A stretch of 64,000 nt of DNA, taken from Bacillota bacterium (GTDB lineage: Bacteria; Bacillota; Clostridia; Christensenellales; CAG-138). Both the position numbers and the translations under genes were made by a program. The notes below the pieces were generated by a model. It saw only the letters and a program-made list of their open reading frames with translations. It was not told the origin of the DNA and did no database searches. Each line of letters opens with the position of its first letter. Position 1 is the stretch's first letter. The stretch lies in contig JAEXEN010000029.1 in the NCBI GenBank assembly GCA_023400985.1, positions 62,001-126,000 of the forward strand, written 5' to 3'. This document shows, piece after piece, positions 41,660-50,621 of the stretch.

Positions 41660-41688
41660 TTGACGGAATGCCGTATCGCGGGCATAAT
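41660..41688 (+). promoter_or_regulatory. promoter of the IMP dehydrogenase gene
   Basis: TTGACG (41660-41665), 17-base spacer, CATAAT (41683-41688). Transcription would begin near 41695, upstream of the ATG at 41734. Confidence 0.6.
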
Positions 41689-41733
41689 GATAGAAATCCC
41701 AGAAAAAAAGCAAGATTTTTGCCGGAGGTCGTC

Positions 41734-43245
41734 ATGGCTTTTTACTTTGAAGAACCTTCTCATACCTTCGGGGAGTACCTTTTGGTGCCCTCGTATTCCT
41801 CCGCGCGGTGCACGCCGGAGCGCACGGTTTTGAAAACGCCGCTTTGCCGCTTCAAAAAGGGAGAAGAAAGCCCGCTTTCCGTCAACGTGCCTTTGGTTTC
41901 GGCTATCATGCAGTCCGTATCGGACGATAAGCTGGCCGTCGCGCTGGCGCGGGAGGGCGGCATCGCGTTCATCTACGGCTCGCAAACGATTGAGAGCCAG
42001 GCGAATATGGTGCGCCGCGCCAAGGGGTACAAGGCGGGCTTTGCCCCGAGCGATTCCAACATCATGCCCGATCAGACGCTTGAGGATATTTTAAGGCTCA
42101 AGGAAAAGACCGGTCATTCAACCGTCGCCGTCACGCACGACGGCTCGCCCACGGGAAAGCTTTTGGGCATGGTGACGAGCCGTGATTACCGCCCCAGCCG
42201 CATGGAGCGGAGCGTAAAGGTGAAGGAATTCATGACCCCCGTCGAAAAGCTCGTTTTCGCCTACGAGGGCGTGAGCCTCAAGGAAGCCAACAATATCATT
42301 TGGGACCATAAGCTAAACGCTTTGCCCATCATCACAAAAGAGGGCGACATGGTCGCGTTCGTATTCCGCAAGGATTATGACAGCCATAAGGAAAACCCCC
42401 TGGAGCTTTTGGACGCGCATAAGCGCTACGTCGTAGGCGCGGGCGTCAACACGCGCGACTTTGAAACGCGCGTCCCGGCGCTTGTGGAGGCGGGCGCGGA
42501 CGTGCTCTGCATCGATTCGTCGGACGGGTTTAGCGAGTGGCAGGCGCGCACGCTCGCGTTCGTGCGCGAGAGGTACGGTTCGGCGGTAAAGATTGGCGCG
42601 GGCAACGTGGTGGACCGCGAAGGATTCCGTTTCCTCGCGGACGCGGGGGCGGATTTCATCAAGGTCGGCATAGGCGGAGGCTCCATCTGCATCACGCGCG
42701 AGGCAAAGGGGATAGGTCGCGGGCAGGCGACGGCCGTGATCGAAGTCGCCAAGGCGCGGGACGAATATTTTAAGGAAACGGGCGTTTATGTACCCATCTG
42801 CTCGGATGGCGGTATCGTGCTCGATTACCATATCACGCTCGCGCTTGCCATGGGCTGCGATTTCTGCATGCTCGGCCGCTATTTCGCGCGGTTCGATGAG
42901 AGTCCCACAAGCAAGGTGCTCATAAACGGCGTCTACATGAAGGAATACTGGGGCGAGGGGAGCGCGCGCGCCAAGAACTGGCAACGCTACGACATGGGCG
43001 GCGGCGCGAAGCTTTCTTTCGAGGAGGGTGTAGACTCTTATGTACCTTACGCGGGCAGCCTAAGGGACAACCTTTCCGCCACGCTCGCCAAGGTGCGTTC
43101 CACCATGTGTAATTGCGGCGCGCTCACCATTCAGGAATTGCGGGAAAAAGCAAAGCTCACCCTCGTTTCCGCCGCGAGCATCAACGAAGGCGGCGCGCAT
43201 GACGTGCTGCTGAAGGATAAGACGGCGGGGTATAACGAAAAATAA
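41734..43245 (+). CDS. guaB: IMP dehydrogenase
   Basis: 503 residues from the ATG at 41734; an upstream extension is excluded because the promoter lies there. CBS pair at about 90-220 ([29 protein letters not shown]) and a TIM barrel with the catalytic loop [20 protein letters not shown] (Cys nucleophile). The loop and the longer C-terminus are of the variant seen in a subset of clostridial and eukaryotic-like enzymes, not the usual bacterial GSICTTR form. It commits IMP to GTP synthesis. A strong terminator follows. Confidence 0.9.
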   Translation: MAFYFEEPSHTFGEYLLVPSYSSARCTPERTVLKTPLCRFKKGEESPLSVNVPLVSAIMQSVSDDKLAVALAREGGIAFIYGSQTIESQANMVRRAKGYKAGFAPSDSNIMPDQTLEDILRLKEKTGHSTVAVTHDGSPTGKLLGMVTSRDYRPSRMERSVKVKEFMTPVEKLVFAYEGVSLKEANNIIWDHKLNALPIITKEGDMVAFVFRKDYDSHKENPLELLDAHKRYVVGAGVNTRDFETRVPALVEAGADVLCIDSSDGFSEWQARTLAFVRERYGSAVKIGAGNVVDREGFRFLADAGADFIKVGIGGGSICITREAKGIGRGQATAVIEVAKARDEYFKETGVYVPICSDGGIVLDYHITLALAMGCDFCMLGRYFARFDESPTSKVLINGVYMKEYWGEGSARAKNWQRYDMGGGAKLSFEEGVDSYVPYAGSLRDNLSATLAKVRSTMCNCGALTIQELREKAKLTLVSAASINEGGAHDVLLKDKTAGYNEK

Positions 43246-43255
43246 TAAAAACTAA

Positions 43256-43295
43256 GATAACATAGGCTCCCGAAGAACTTCGGGGGCCTATGTTA
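43256..43295 (+). terminator. long terminator hairpin, probably bidirectional
   Basis: A stem of about 18 bp (ATAACATAGGC, CCCGAAG with CTTCGGG, GCCTATGTTAT) between converging genes; it probably ends guaB and the cNMP-binding gene. T run is weak on the plus strand. Confidence 0.65.
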
Positions 43296-43317
43296 TCTCA
43301 ATTTATCTTATCCAAAC

Positions 43318-44625
43318 TTACTTCTTCTTTTTTCCGCCCGCGGCTTCCGCGGCCTCCTTAGCGGCTTTTTCCTCTTCGATCTCCATGAGTTGGATATCCA
43401 TCAGCCGCGTTTCCGCCTGATCAGTGAGGCGCGGTGTGGCAAACTCCATGGTTTTAGCGTTGAAAAAGTAGCTCTTGGCGTTCTTCACGTCGCCGAGCTT
43501 CATATAAAGCTCGGCCGTGATGATGCAAAGCTGCTGCTCCTGCGGGGGCGTAAGATCGAGATGCATGTATACGTCGAGGTAGGCGTCGAGCGCTTTCTGC
43601 GTGGTCGCCATATCGAGGGCTGCATCCCCGCAGTCCTCATACAGGCGGCTGAGCTTTAAAAGGATGTTGGCTGCCGCGCTCTCGTGTTTCATGAAGTACA
43701 CAGGTCCGCATATGAGCGCAAGGTAATAGCCCGCGAACACGGCCGCCGGGGTGCGCCGCGCGGCGAAAAGCTGGTATACGCTCGGGTCGAGATCCTTAAA
43801 TTCCGGCGGCGGAGGCGCGTTGGGCTTATCCGGCTTTTGAAACATATCGTTGAGAGTACTGTAGAGGCAATGCGGGCAGGTGGTGACGTCGTAATGCAGC
43901 GGTTCTATGCCCTTATAATGGTTGCGCATATCCTTGTCGGTACGTTCGATCATCAGCTGCGAGGGCTTTACGCGCAGCCCTTTGAAGCTTTTTTTGCAGA
44001 CGGGGCACACATAGCTTTTTTCCATCAGGTGCACCGTGTCCGTGGTATCCATTTCGAATGTATACGCGCCATGCCCCTCCGGGAATAACGGAAATACCAG
44101 ATGCTCGGGGGGCTCCGCATACGCTGTGGCCGCCCGCGCGGCCGGCGCCGCGGGTGTGGCGCTGCGTTTGGTCGCGGGGGAGGAAGAAGCGGATTTCTCG
44201 GGCGCGGGTGCCGTGCTCATAGGGGGATGCAATTCTAAAAAAGACGAGCCCGCGCGATTTATGAGCTCTGCGTCTATCTGCGCCGCGCGCTTTGCAAGCG
44301 CTTCCATGAGCTCCAGCGCAAGCCCGGGCTCTTCGTTTACGAAATCCGCGGCATTGCGGCGGTTTATGGAAATGGTGATCACATCCGTGAGCGCAACGGC
44401 GGAATACGGCATGCCTTGTTCCGAAAAAAGAGCGTATTCCCCGAAGAAATCGCCCGTGCCGTATTTTCCGATAAGCTTCTGCGCGGGTTTTTTATAGGCC
44501 GAAAAAAGACCCACTTCTCCGCGCAGCACAATGTGGAGCGAGTCGTTTTTGTTGCCGCGCGAGATAACATCCTCCTTCAAATATTTGGAGGCGTAATGTA
44601 AACCGCGCAATACGCCCAGATTCAT
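43318..44625 (-). CDS. cyclic-nucleotide-binding domain fused to DUF2225
   Basis: 435 residues; ATG at 44625 because the GAGGTGA site overlaps the earlier GTG. Residues 20-120 are a cNMP-binding fold (VLRGEVGLFSAY, GDFFGEYALFSEQGMPYSAV). After a proline-alanine linker comes a DUF2225 part with zinc-type motifs CPVCKKSF and CPHCLYS, then TPR-like helices. The fold binds cNMP or related ligands in other families; here it is a cytosolic sensor of unknown output. Confidence 0.85.
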   Translation of the reverse strand: MNLGVLRGLHYASKYLKEDVISRGNKNDSLHIVLRGEVGLFSAYKKPAQKLIGKYGTGDFFGEYALFSEQGMPYSAVALTDVITISINRRNAADFVNEEPGLALELMEALAKRAAQIDAELINRAGSSFLELHPPMSTAPAPEKSASSSPATKRSATPAAPAARAATAYAEPPEHLVFPLFPEGHGAYTFEMDTTDTVHLMEKSYVCPVCKKSFKGLRVKPSQLMIERTDKDMRNHYKGIEPLHYDVTTCPHCLYSTLNDMFQKPDKPNAPPPPEFKDLDPSVYQLFAARRTPAAVFAGYYLALICGPVYFMKHESAAANILLKLSRLYEDCGDAALDMATTQKALDAYLDVYMHLDLTPPQEQQLCIITAELYMKLGDVKNAKSYFFNAKTMEFATPRLTDQAETRLMDIQLMEIEEEKAAKEAAEAAGGKKKK

Positions 44626-44905
44626 GCGCTTCACCTCTGTTAACTGAAGTTCGTTTTCCTAGGAAAACACTACCGTAACAGTTTCACTATATACGAAATA
44701 ACGCTAAGCCGCAACAAAATCTTTCAAAATGTAACCAAAAACGCGGAAAAATATACAGCCTTTCCGGATATGCACAGGAAACGGGAAGCGTTATAATATG
44801 GGAAGTGCTTGTTATTGAGGGTATATTTATGCGTCAATATTCCGTTCGGCCGTTTTCTGAAGGCGCAGGCGCGTTTTGCGGCGCAAGGGTTCAGCACCGG
44901 TTGCC
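44626..44905. other. gap between the cNMP-binding and mutY genes
   Basis: AT-rich stretch at 44640-44760, then a TATAAT at 44792 without a matching -35 and a 37-codon plus-strand frame at 44830 with a fair ribosome binding site that would overlap the end of mutY. I do not call it a gene. Confidence 0.3.
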
Positions 44906-45961
44906 TTATAAAAACATCCGAAACGCGGTCGGCAGCGCATAGCTTTTAAGGAGCTCCTCCCCGCTCGCCCAAAGGAAGCGTTCATCCGTATTTGCACATT
45001 CTATCGTGTGGCAGGTCATATGCCATACGATGTGCGTGAATACATGCTCGCGCTCGAGCGTGCTTAAGAGGGAAACGGGGGATACGCCCCATGATGCGGC
45101 CAAATCGAGCGCAGACTGCGCATCGAGCTTGCCTAAAATGTTCGGCAGTTCGAAAAGCCCCGCCAGAAGCCCTTTTTCGGGGCGTTTTTTTACCGCTGTA
45201 AGAGCGTTGAAGCGAAGCAAAAATACCGTGCGCTCCTCCTTGCGCCTTTCCTTTTTGGGCGCGCGAACGGGCAGCTTTGAAGCGGTATTTTCTCGACGGC
45301 CCGCGCAAAGCCGCATAATGGGGCAGATCTCGCATTTTAAAGCGGCGTTTGGCAGGCAGACCGTTGCGCCAAGCTCCATGAGGCCTTGCGTCAGCTCGTT
45401 CGCGGGTACCTTTTTATAAATGGGGCGAAGCGCGTCTTCCACGCGCTTTTTGGCGTCGGGCGCGTCTATGCACAAACGGGAATCCGTCACGCGGGAAACG
45501 ACCCGCAGCACGTTCCCGTCCACGGCTGGCGCGGGGCGGTCAAAGCAGATGGAGGCGATCGCCCCCGCCGTATACGGTCCTATACCAGGGAGGCTGAGAA
45601 GCCCTTCGAGGGTATCGGGGAAGCTGCCTCCGTGCGACGCGACGGCGACCGCCGTTTCCTTGAGCCGCCGCGCGCGGGAATAATAGCCGAGTCCCTCCCA
45701 TAGCTTCATGAGCTCATCGTCGTTGCACCTCGCAAGCGCAAAAACGTCGGGGCACCGGGCGAGAAAGCGCTCATAATAGGCTTTTACCGCCTCCGCGCGC
45801 GTCTGCTGGAGCATAACTTCACTGAGCCAAACGCGGTAGGGGTCACGATCGCGCCGCCAAGGAAGCTCGCGTGCGTTCTCCCTATACCAGCTTACGAGTG
45901 CTTCCCCAAAACCCTCGGGCAAAACGTACGCGCCCGCATCCTCGTTACTTTTCGGCTCCAT
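44906..45961 (-). CDS. mutY: A/G-specific adenine glycosylase
   Basis: 351 residues. HhH-GPD core with LPGIGPYTAGAIASICF and the catalytic Asp in PAPAVDGNVLRV; a 4Fe-4S cluster pattern CLPNAALKCEICPIMRLC (C-x7-C-x2-C-x5-C, one residue longer than the textbook x6 spacing, as in some clostridia). The C-terminal NUDIX-like domain recognises 8-oxoguanine. It removes adenine opposite 8-oxoG. Confidence 0.95.
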   Translation of the reverse strand: MEPKSNEDAGAYVLPEGFGEALVSWYRENARELPWRRDRDPYRVWLSEVMLQQTRAEAVKAYYERFLARCPDVFALARCNDDELMKLWEGLGYYSRARRLKETAVAVASHGGSFPDTLEGLLSLPGIGPYTAGAIASICFDRPAPAVDGNVLRVVSRVTDSRLCIDAPDAKKRVEDALRPIYKKVPANELTQGLMELGATVCLPNAALKCEICPIMRLCAGRRENTASKLPVRAPKKERRKEERTVFLLRFNALTAVKKRPEKGLLAGLFELPNILGKLDAQSALDLAASWGVSPVSLLSTLEREHVFTHIVWHMTCHTIECANTDERFLWASGEELLKSYALPTAFRMFL

Positions 45962-46138
45962 GCTTTGAACCCCTTCCCGCTTCTCGGTCCTATTGTAGCA
46001 TACGCCGCCACAAATAACTTGAATTTTCCCGCCGATTTGAATAAGATATATTTGTCGAATATTGTTGGTTTATGGTTGGTCAGCCGTCCGTGCGAATAAG
46101 TTTTTTACGGCGCGGAGCGAACGGCAGGAGGATAGCGC

Positions 46139-47356
46139 ATGGATGTATACATCGCCAGACAGCCGATCTTCAACCGCCAGATGCGCGTCTACGGTTATGA
46201 ATTGCTGTACCGCAAAAGCCGGAACAATTTTTACGAGGGTACCGACGACGATGAAGCGACCGTATCGCTCATCAACAACACGTTTCTCGTTTTCGGCTTG
46301 AGCGAACTGGTGGAAAATACATGCGCCTTCATCAATTTTTCGGAAAACCTTCTTCTCGACGATATCGTGTACATGCTCCCAAAAGAGAAAGTCATCATAG
46401 AAATTTTAGAGCGCGTGGAGCCGACAGAAGACGTGATCGAGGCCTGCAATAGGCTGAAGCAGCACGGCTATACCATCGCGCTCGACGATTTCGTGCTCGA
46501 TAAAAACACCGACCGGTACGCGGCGCTCATCAACGCCGCGAGCATCATCAAAATCGAGTTTCCGAGCATCAACCGCGAAAACGGCGCCGAGATGGCCGAG
46601 ATGATCAAGCACTACCCGCGCATCGGCTTCTTGGCGGAAAAGGTGGAAACGCGGGAGGATTTCAAGTTCGCCCGCGAACTCGGCTTCCAGTTCTTCCAAG
46701 GCTATTTCTTCAGCCGTCCCGTGATGTCCAACGCCACGGAGATAGACTCGCTCAACGCCAACCTCATCATGATCTTCAATGAGCTCGGCCGCAAAGAGCC
46801 GGATTACCGCACCGTCATGGAGGGCATCCAGCGCGATGTGGGGCTTTCCTATAAGCTCTTGAAAATGGCGAATTCCGTCTATTACGGTTCTAGGACCCGT
46901 ATCAATTCCGTGAAAGGCATGCTTGTGCAGATCGGTACCGACGAGGTGCGCCGCTGGGTGCAGCTGATGATGCTGCGTGGCGTGCAAAAAGCCGAAAACG
47001 CGGAGCTCATCAAAAACTCCATCGTGCGCGCCAAGATGCTTTCCCTTATCGCCAACGAGCTTGGGGACTGCAACGAGTCGGACTATTTCATAGCGGGTAT
47101 GTTCTCCTCGCTCGACCTATTATTGAACACTACCATGGAAAAGGCGCTCACGGGCCTTCCCATCTCCGAGGAGGTTCGCAGTGCGCTTATAGGCGAGGAA
47201 GGGAAGCTTCGCTGCCACCTAGATACGGTCATCGGCATCGAGCGCGCGGATTGGTCGGTCCTCGATAGCAAATGCGATTATCTCCGTCCCGAACCCGAAA
47301 AATATATGGACTACTATATGCAGTCGCTCAGGTGGCAGCAGGCGATGACGCAATAA
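46139..47356 (+). CDS. EAL-HDOD (YuxH-like) signalling protein
   Basis: 405 residues, GGAGGATAGC before the ATG. N-terminal EAL domain in the reduced YuxH form (VYGYELLYR for the EAL motif, IALDDFVL, FLAEKVET) and C-terminal HDOD domain (YKLLKMANSVYYG, IGTDEVRRWVQLMML). Such proteins often bind cyclic di-GMP without hydrolysing it and act in signalling hubs. Activity of the EAL part is doubtful because the motif is altered. Confidence 0.88.
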   Translation: MDVYIARQPIFNRQMRVYGYELLYRKSRNNFYEGTDDDEATVSLINNTFLVFGLSELVENTCAFINFSENLLLDDIVYMLPKEKVIIEILERVEPTEDVIEACNRLKQHGYTIALDDFVLDKNTDRYAALINAASIIKIEFPSINRENGAEMAEMIKHYPRIGFLAEKVETREDFKFARELGFQFFQGYFFSRPVMSNATEIDSLNANLIMIFNELGRKEPDYRTVMEGIQRDVGLSYKLLKMANSVYYGSRTRINSVKGMLVQIGTDEVRRWVQLMMLRGVQKAENAELIKNSIVRAKMLSLIANELGDCNESDYFIAGMFSSLDLLLNTTMEKALTGLPISEEVRSALIGEEGKLRCHLDTVIGIERADWSVLDSKCDYLRPEPEKYMDYYMQSLRWQQAMTQ

Positions 47357-47411
47357 AGGTCGCGCATGTGCCGTTCCGTCACATGCGCGAGGGTCGCTGC
47401 GGCGGGTTTTA

Positions 47412-47622
47412 CACGGTTTGCCTAAAATGCTGCGCATTTCCGGGCGGCAAACCGTGAAAGGAACGAAAGGCTACGCCTTTCATCCGTTTCGGCGCGCAAG
47501 GCCGTAGGCCTTAGCCCAAAGGGCTCCGGCTTCGCCGGACGCGCGCATGTCGCCGAAGCCGGAATAAATCAAGGGGCCGCGCCCCTTGATAATCCCCGGA
47601 GGTTCGGGGGCCTCGGCCCCCG
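47412..47622. repeat. cluster of seven GC-rich palindromes
   Basis: Perfect or near-perfect hairpins: CACGGTTTGCC with its complement (47412-47456, with an inner AAATG-CATTT), GAAAGGC-TAC-GCCTTTC (47465), AAGGCC-GTA-GGCCTT (47498), CCGGC-TTC-GCCGG (47526, complementary also to 47550-47562), TCAAGGGGC-CGC-GCCCCTTGA (47569), CGGGGGCC-TC-GGCCCCCG (47605). They lie in the 442-base gap behind the EAL-HDOD gene, which holds no gene. Possibly a decayed mobile repeat or a protein- or RNA-folding array. Confidence 0.6.
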
Positions 47623-47679
47623 GACCCTTCGGGACGGTAAGAACCGTTCCGCAAAGATGCGTGCGGGTATATCGTTTCT

Positions 47680-47764
47680 GTTGTAGGGCGGGATGTCTCA
47701 TCCCACCGCGTATACCGCTGTGGCAACGAAGAACCAACTGTAGGGGCGGATATTATCCGCCCGC
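47680..47764. repeat. two copies of a short intergenic palindromic repeat
   Basis: TTGTAGGGCGGG-ATGTCTCAT-CCCACC (about 47680-47706) and CTGTAGGGGCGG-ATATTAT-CCGCCCGC (47738-47764) share the opening TGTAGGG and a palindromic core, the form of small dispersed intergenic repeats in clostridial genomes. Confidence 0.5.
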
Positions 47765-47798
47765 GAGGATATCAATTCTTTAATATATCGAGGGCAAT

Positions 47799-49073
47799 AT
47801 GGAACATGCGCTTTACAACGCCTATGTGGACATCCTTCACGAGGAGCTTCTTACCGCCATGGGGTGCACGGAGCCTATCGCGATCGCCTACGCGGCGGCC
47901 GTCGCGCGGGAGATATTGGGCGTTTTGCCCGAGGGTATGCGGATCTTTGTGAGCGGCAACATCGTAAAAAACGTGAAAAGCGTGATCGTACCGCATACGG
48001 GCGGGCTCAAGGGCATCGCGGCCGCGGCAGCGGCGGGGGCTGTCGCGGGGCGCGCCAGAGAAAAGCTCGAGGTGCTTTCCTCCGTTACGGGCAATCAGCT
48101 TAAGGAGATTGCGGCCTATCTTGAAACGGCTGAACTCACGGTCGAAGAAAGCGACCGCGGGTGCGTGTTCGATATTGAAATACAGGCGTACGGCGGGGGA
48201 CATTCCTCCATGGTACATATCACGGGCCGCCATACCGACATCGTCCGCGTCGAGAAAGACGGCGATGCTTTGATTTGCCGCGACGCGGCGGAGAATGATG
48301 GCCCGCAGCTTACCGACAGGGGACTCCTGGATGTGGAAAACATCGTGCGCTTTGCGGATGAGGCGGATCTTAATGACGTGCGCGATGTTTTGGAAAAGCA
48401 GATCGCCTTAAATACCGCCATCGCCAAGGAAGGCATCCGCGGCGATTACGGCGCGGGGATAGGGCAGATCATGCTCGCGTCGTTCGGCACGGGTGTCGCC
48501 AACCGCGCAAAGGCCATGGCGGCGGCGGGGTCGGATGCGCGCATGAGCGGCTGCGAGCTCCCCGTGGTGATCAACTCGGGCAGCGGCAACCAGGGCATCA
48601 CCGCCTCGGTTCCGGTGATCGTCTACGCGGAGGAATTGCAAAAGGACGAGGACACCCTTCTTCGCGCGCTCCTTGTATCCAACCTCGTCACCATCCATTT
48701 GAAAACAGGCATAGGAAGGCTTTCGGCCTACTGCGGCGCCATAAGCGCGGGCTGCGGCGCGGGTGCCGGGATCATGTATCTGCACGGCGGGCGGCAAAGG
48801 GAGATAGCGCATACGGTGGTGAACGCGCTCGCCATCAATTCGGGCGTCATCTGCGACGGGGCAAAGGCGAGCTGCGCGGCTAAGATCGTATCCTCCGTGG
48901 AGGCGGGGCTTTTGGGCATGTATATGTACATGCGCGGCAGTGAATTTTACGGCGGCGACGGCATCGTAACAAAGGGCGTGGAAAATACCATCAAAAATGT
49001 GGGAGAGCTTGCGCGCGAAGGGATGCGGGAGACCGATAAAAAGATTATCCGGCTGATGCTCGCCAAAGATTAA
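47799..49073 (+). CDS. cyuA: L-cysteine desulfidase / UPF0597 family (CyuA-like)
   Basis: 424 residues. UPF0597 features: LLTAMGCTEPIAIAYAAA at residues 18-35, SGNIVKNVKSVIVPHTGG, GITASVPVIVYAEEL, and late cysteines in GAISAGCGAGAGIM and ICDGAKASCAAKI that would hold an Fe-S cluster. Characterised relatives cleave cysteine to pyruvate, sulfide and ammonia. GAGGG precedes the ATG by about 5 bases; a terminator follows at 49093-49112. Confidence 0.88.
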   Translation: MEHALYNAYVDILHEELLTAMGCTEPIAIAYAAAVAREILGVLPEGMRIFVSGNIVKNVKSVIVPHTGGLKGIAAAAAAGAVAGRAREKLEVLSSVTGNQLKEIAAYLETAELTVEESDRGCVFDIEIQAYGGGHSSMVHITGRHTDIVRVEKDGDALICRDAAENDGPQLTDRGLLDVENIVRFADEADLNDVRDVLEKQIALNTAIAKEGIRGDYGAGIGQIMLASFGTGVANRAKAMAAAGSDARMSGCELPVVINSGSGNQGITASVPVIVYAEELQKDEDTLLRALLVSNLVTIHLKTGIGRLSAYCGAISAGCGAGAGIMYLHGGRQREIAHTVVNALAINSGVICDGAKASCAAKIVSSVEAGLLGMYMYMRGSEFYGGDGIVTKGVENTIKNVGELAREGMRETDKKIIRLMLAKD

Positions 49074-49092
49074 GCTTCAAATTTATTTTATG

Positions 49093-49112
49093 CGCGGGTC
49101 TTCGGGCCCGCG
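49093..49112 (+). terminator. terminator after cyuA
   Basis: CGCGGGTC, TTCG, GGCCCGCG, then TTT; eight base pairs with one G-U. Confidence 0.6.
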
Positions 49113-49214
49113 TTTGGTTATTTAAGGAACTCCCTCTTATCTTAAACCGTTATGTAAGGATAGGCGAAGTTGTTTTAGCCCATACCATGAAAGGATACTG
49201 TATCGGAGCAAAGC

Positions 49215-50612
49215 ATGGTTTTCAGCAGCATCGTATTCCTGTTTTATTTCCTTCCGGCGCTTCTGGTGCTGTACGCGATCGCGCCGAAGCGGCTTAAAAA
49301 CCTTGTGCTGCTTCTTGCGAGCCTCACGTTTTACGCGTGGGGCGAAGTACGCTTCCTTTTTATTATGCTTGTCCTTTCGGGCGTGGATTTTTTGTGCGGC
49401 AGGGCTATCGATAAGCACAGGCGGGATGAAAAGAAGGTAAAGCTCTACTGGTTTATCGACGCGGGGGCAAACCTGTGTGTGCTTTTGTTTTTTAAGTACG
49501 CGGACTTCTTTCTTGGGAACGCTAATTTGGCTTTCGGGCTCGATCTGCCTCTCTTAGGGATACCGCTCCCCATCGGCGTGTCGTTCAACACCTTCCAGTC
49601 CATCTCCTATATTACGGACGTGAAACGGCAGACTACGAAAAGCGAGCCGAGCTATTATAACTACCTCACCTATACCACGCTTTTCCCGCAGATCATCGCG
49701 GGGCCGATCGTGCGGTATGTGACGGTGGAAAACGAGCTCGACGACCGTCCCTTAAGGTTGGACAACGCCGCAAAGGGCCTTAAGCGGTTTCTCATCGGCC
49801 TCGGGAAAAAGGTGCTTCTCGCCAACAACATAGGGCTTCTATGGGAGACGGCGCAAAATGCCGGAGCGGCGGAAACCTCCGTGCTCTTTTCGTGGATGGG
49901 CCTTATTGCGTTCGCGTTCCAGATCTACTTCGATTTTTCCGGCTATTCGGATATGGCCATTGGCCTTGCCCGTATTTTGGGCATGTATTTCGACGAGAAT
50001 TTTAACTACCCCTATATCTCCAAAAGCATCACCGAGTTTTGGCGCAGATGGCATATGACTTTGAGCGCGTGGTTCCGCGACTATGTGTACATACCGCTCG
50101 GCGGTAACCGCAAAGGGAAATGGATTCAGCTTCGCAACATGCTCATCGTTTGGGGGCTCACGGGCTTCTGGCACGGCGCGTCGTGGAATTTTCTAATATG
50201 GGGCCTCTATTTCGGCGTTTTGCTCGCCGCGGAAAAATTCCTGCTCGAAAAACCGCTCTCAAAAGCGCCCGTCGCCGTTTCGCATCTGTACACCTGCTTT
50301 TTCGTGCTCATCGGCTGGGTACTGTTCAGCTTTGAAGACATGGGGAAGATGGGCGAGTATTTCGCTCGCCTATTCGGCATCGGAACGCCTTTCTACAATG
50401 CGGCGGCGCTCTACTATTTGAGAAACAACGCGTTCCTCCTCATCGTTTCGGCTCTGTGCTGCACGCCGTTTTTCAAAAGGATTTCGGAGTGCGTGAAGGG
50501 CATGCGCACCGTCAACGCGCTTTCGGCCGCCGGTTACGCGGCGCTGTTTTTTGTCACGGTCGCGTATCTCGTGAACGGCACCTACAACCCGTTTTTGTAC
50601 TTCCGCTTTTAG
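49215..50612 (+). CDS. MBOAT O-acyltransferase (AlgI-like)
   Basis: 465 residues with many membrane spans. The MBOAT signature is clear: YFDFSGYSDMAIGLARILG, PYISKSITEFWRRWHMTLS and the catalytic His in GFWHGASWNFLIWG. It transfers acyl groups to an exported polymer. Directly followed (nine bases) by a DHHW protein, the typical partner, so the pair probably acetylates a cell-surface polysaccharide. Confidence 0.93.
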   Translation: MVFSSIVFLFYFLPALLVLYAIAPKRLKNLVLLLASLTFYAWGEVRFLFIMLVLSGVDFLCGRAIDKHRRDEKKVKLYWFIDAGANLCVLLFFKYADFFLGNANLAFGLDLPLLGIPLPIGVSFNTFQSISYITDVKRQTTKSEPSYYNYLTYTTLFPQIIAGPIVRYVTVENELDDRPLRLDNAAKGLKRFLIGLGKKVLLANNIGLLWETAQNAGAAETSVLFSWMGLIAFAFQIYFDFSGYSDMAIGLARILGMYFDENFNYPYISKSITEFWRRWHMTLSAWFRDYVYIPLGGNRKGKWIQLRNMLIVWGLTGFWHGASWNFLIWGLYFGVLLAAEKFLLEKPLSKAPVAVSHLYTCFFVLIGWVLFSFEDMGKMGEYFARLFGIGTPFYNAAALYYLRNNAFLLIVSALCCTPFFKRISECVKGMRTVNALSAAGYAALFFVTVAYLVNGTYNPFLYFRF

Positions 50613-50621
50613 GAGGCGTTT

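Noticed and set aside
44830..44943. 37-codon plus-strand frame with a fair ribosome binding site and a nearby TATAAT
   Set aside because: No -35 box, overlaps the end of mutY on the other strand, and the product looks like random sequence.
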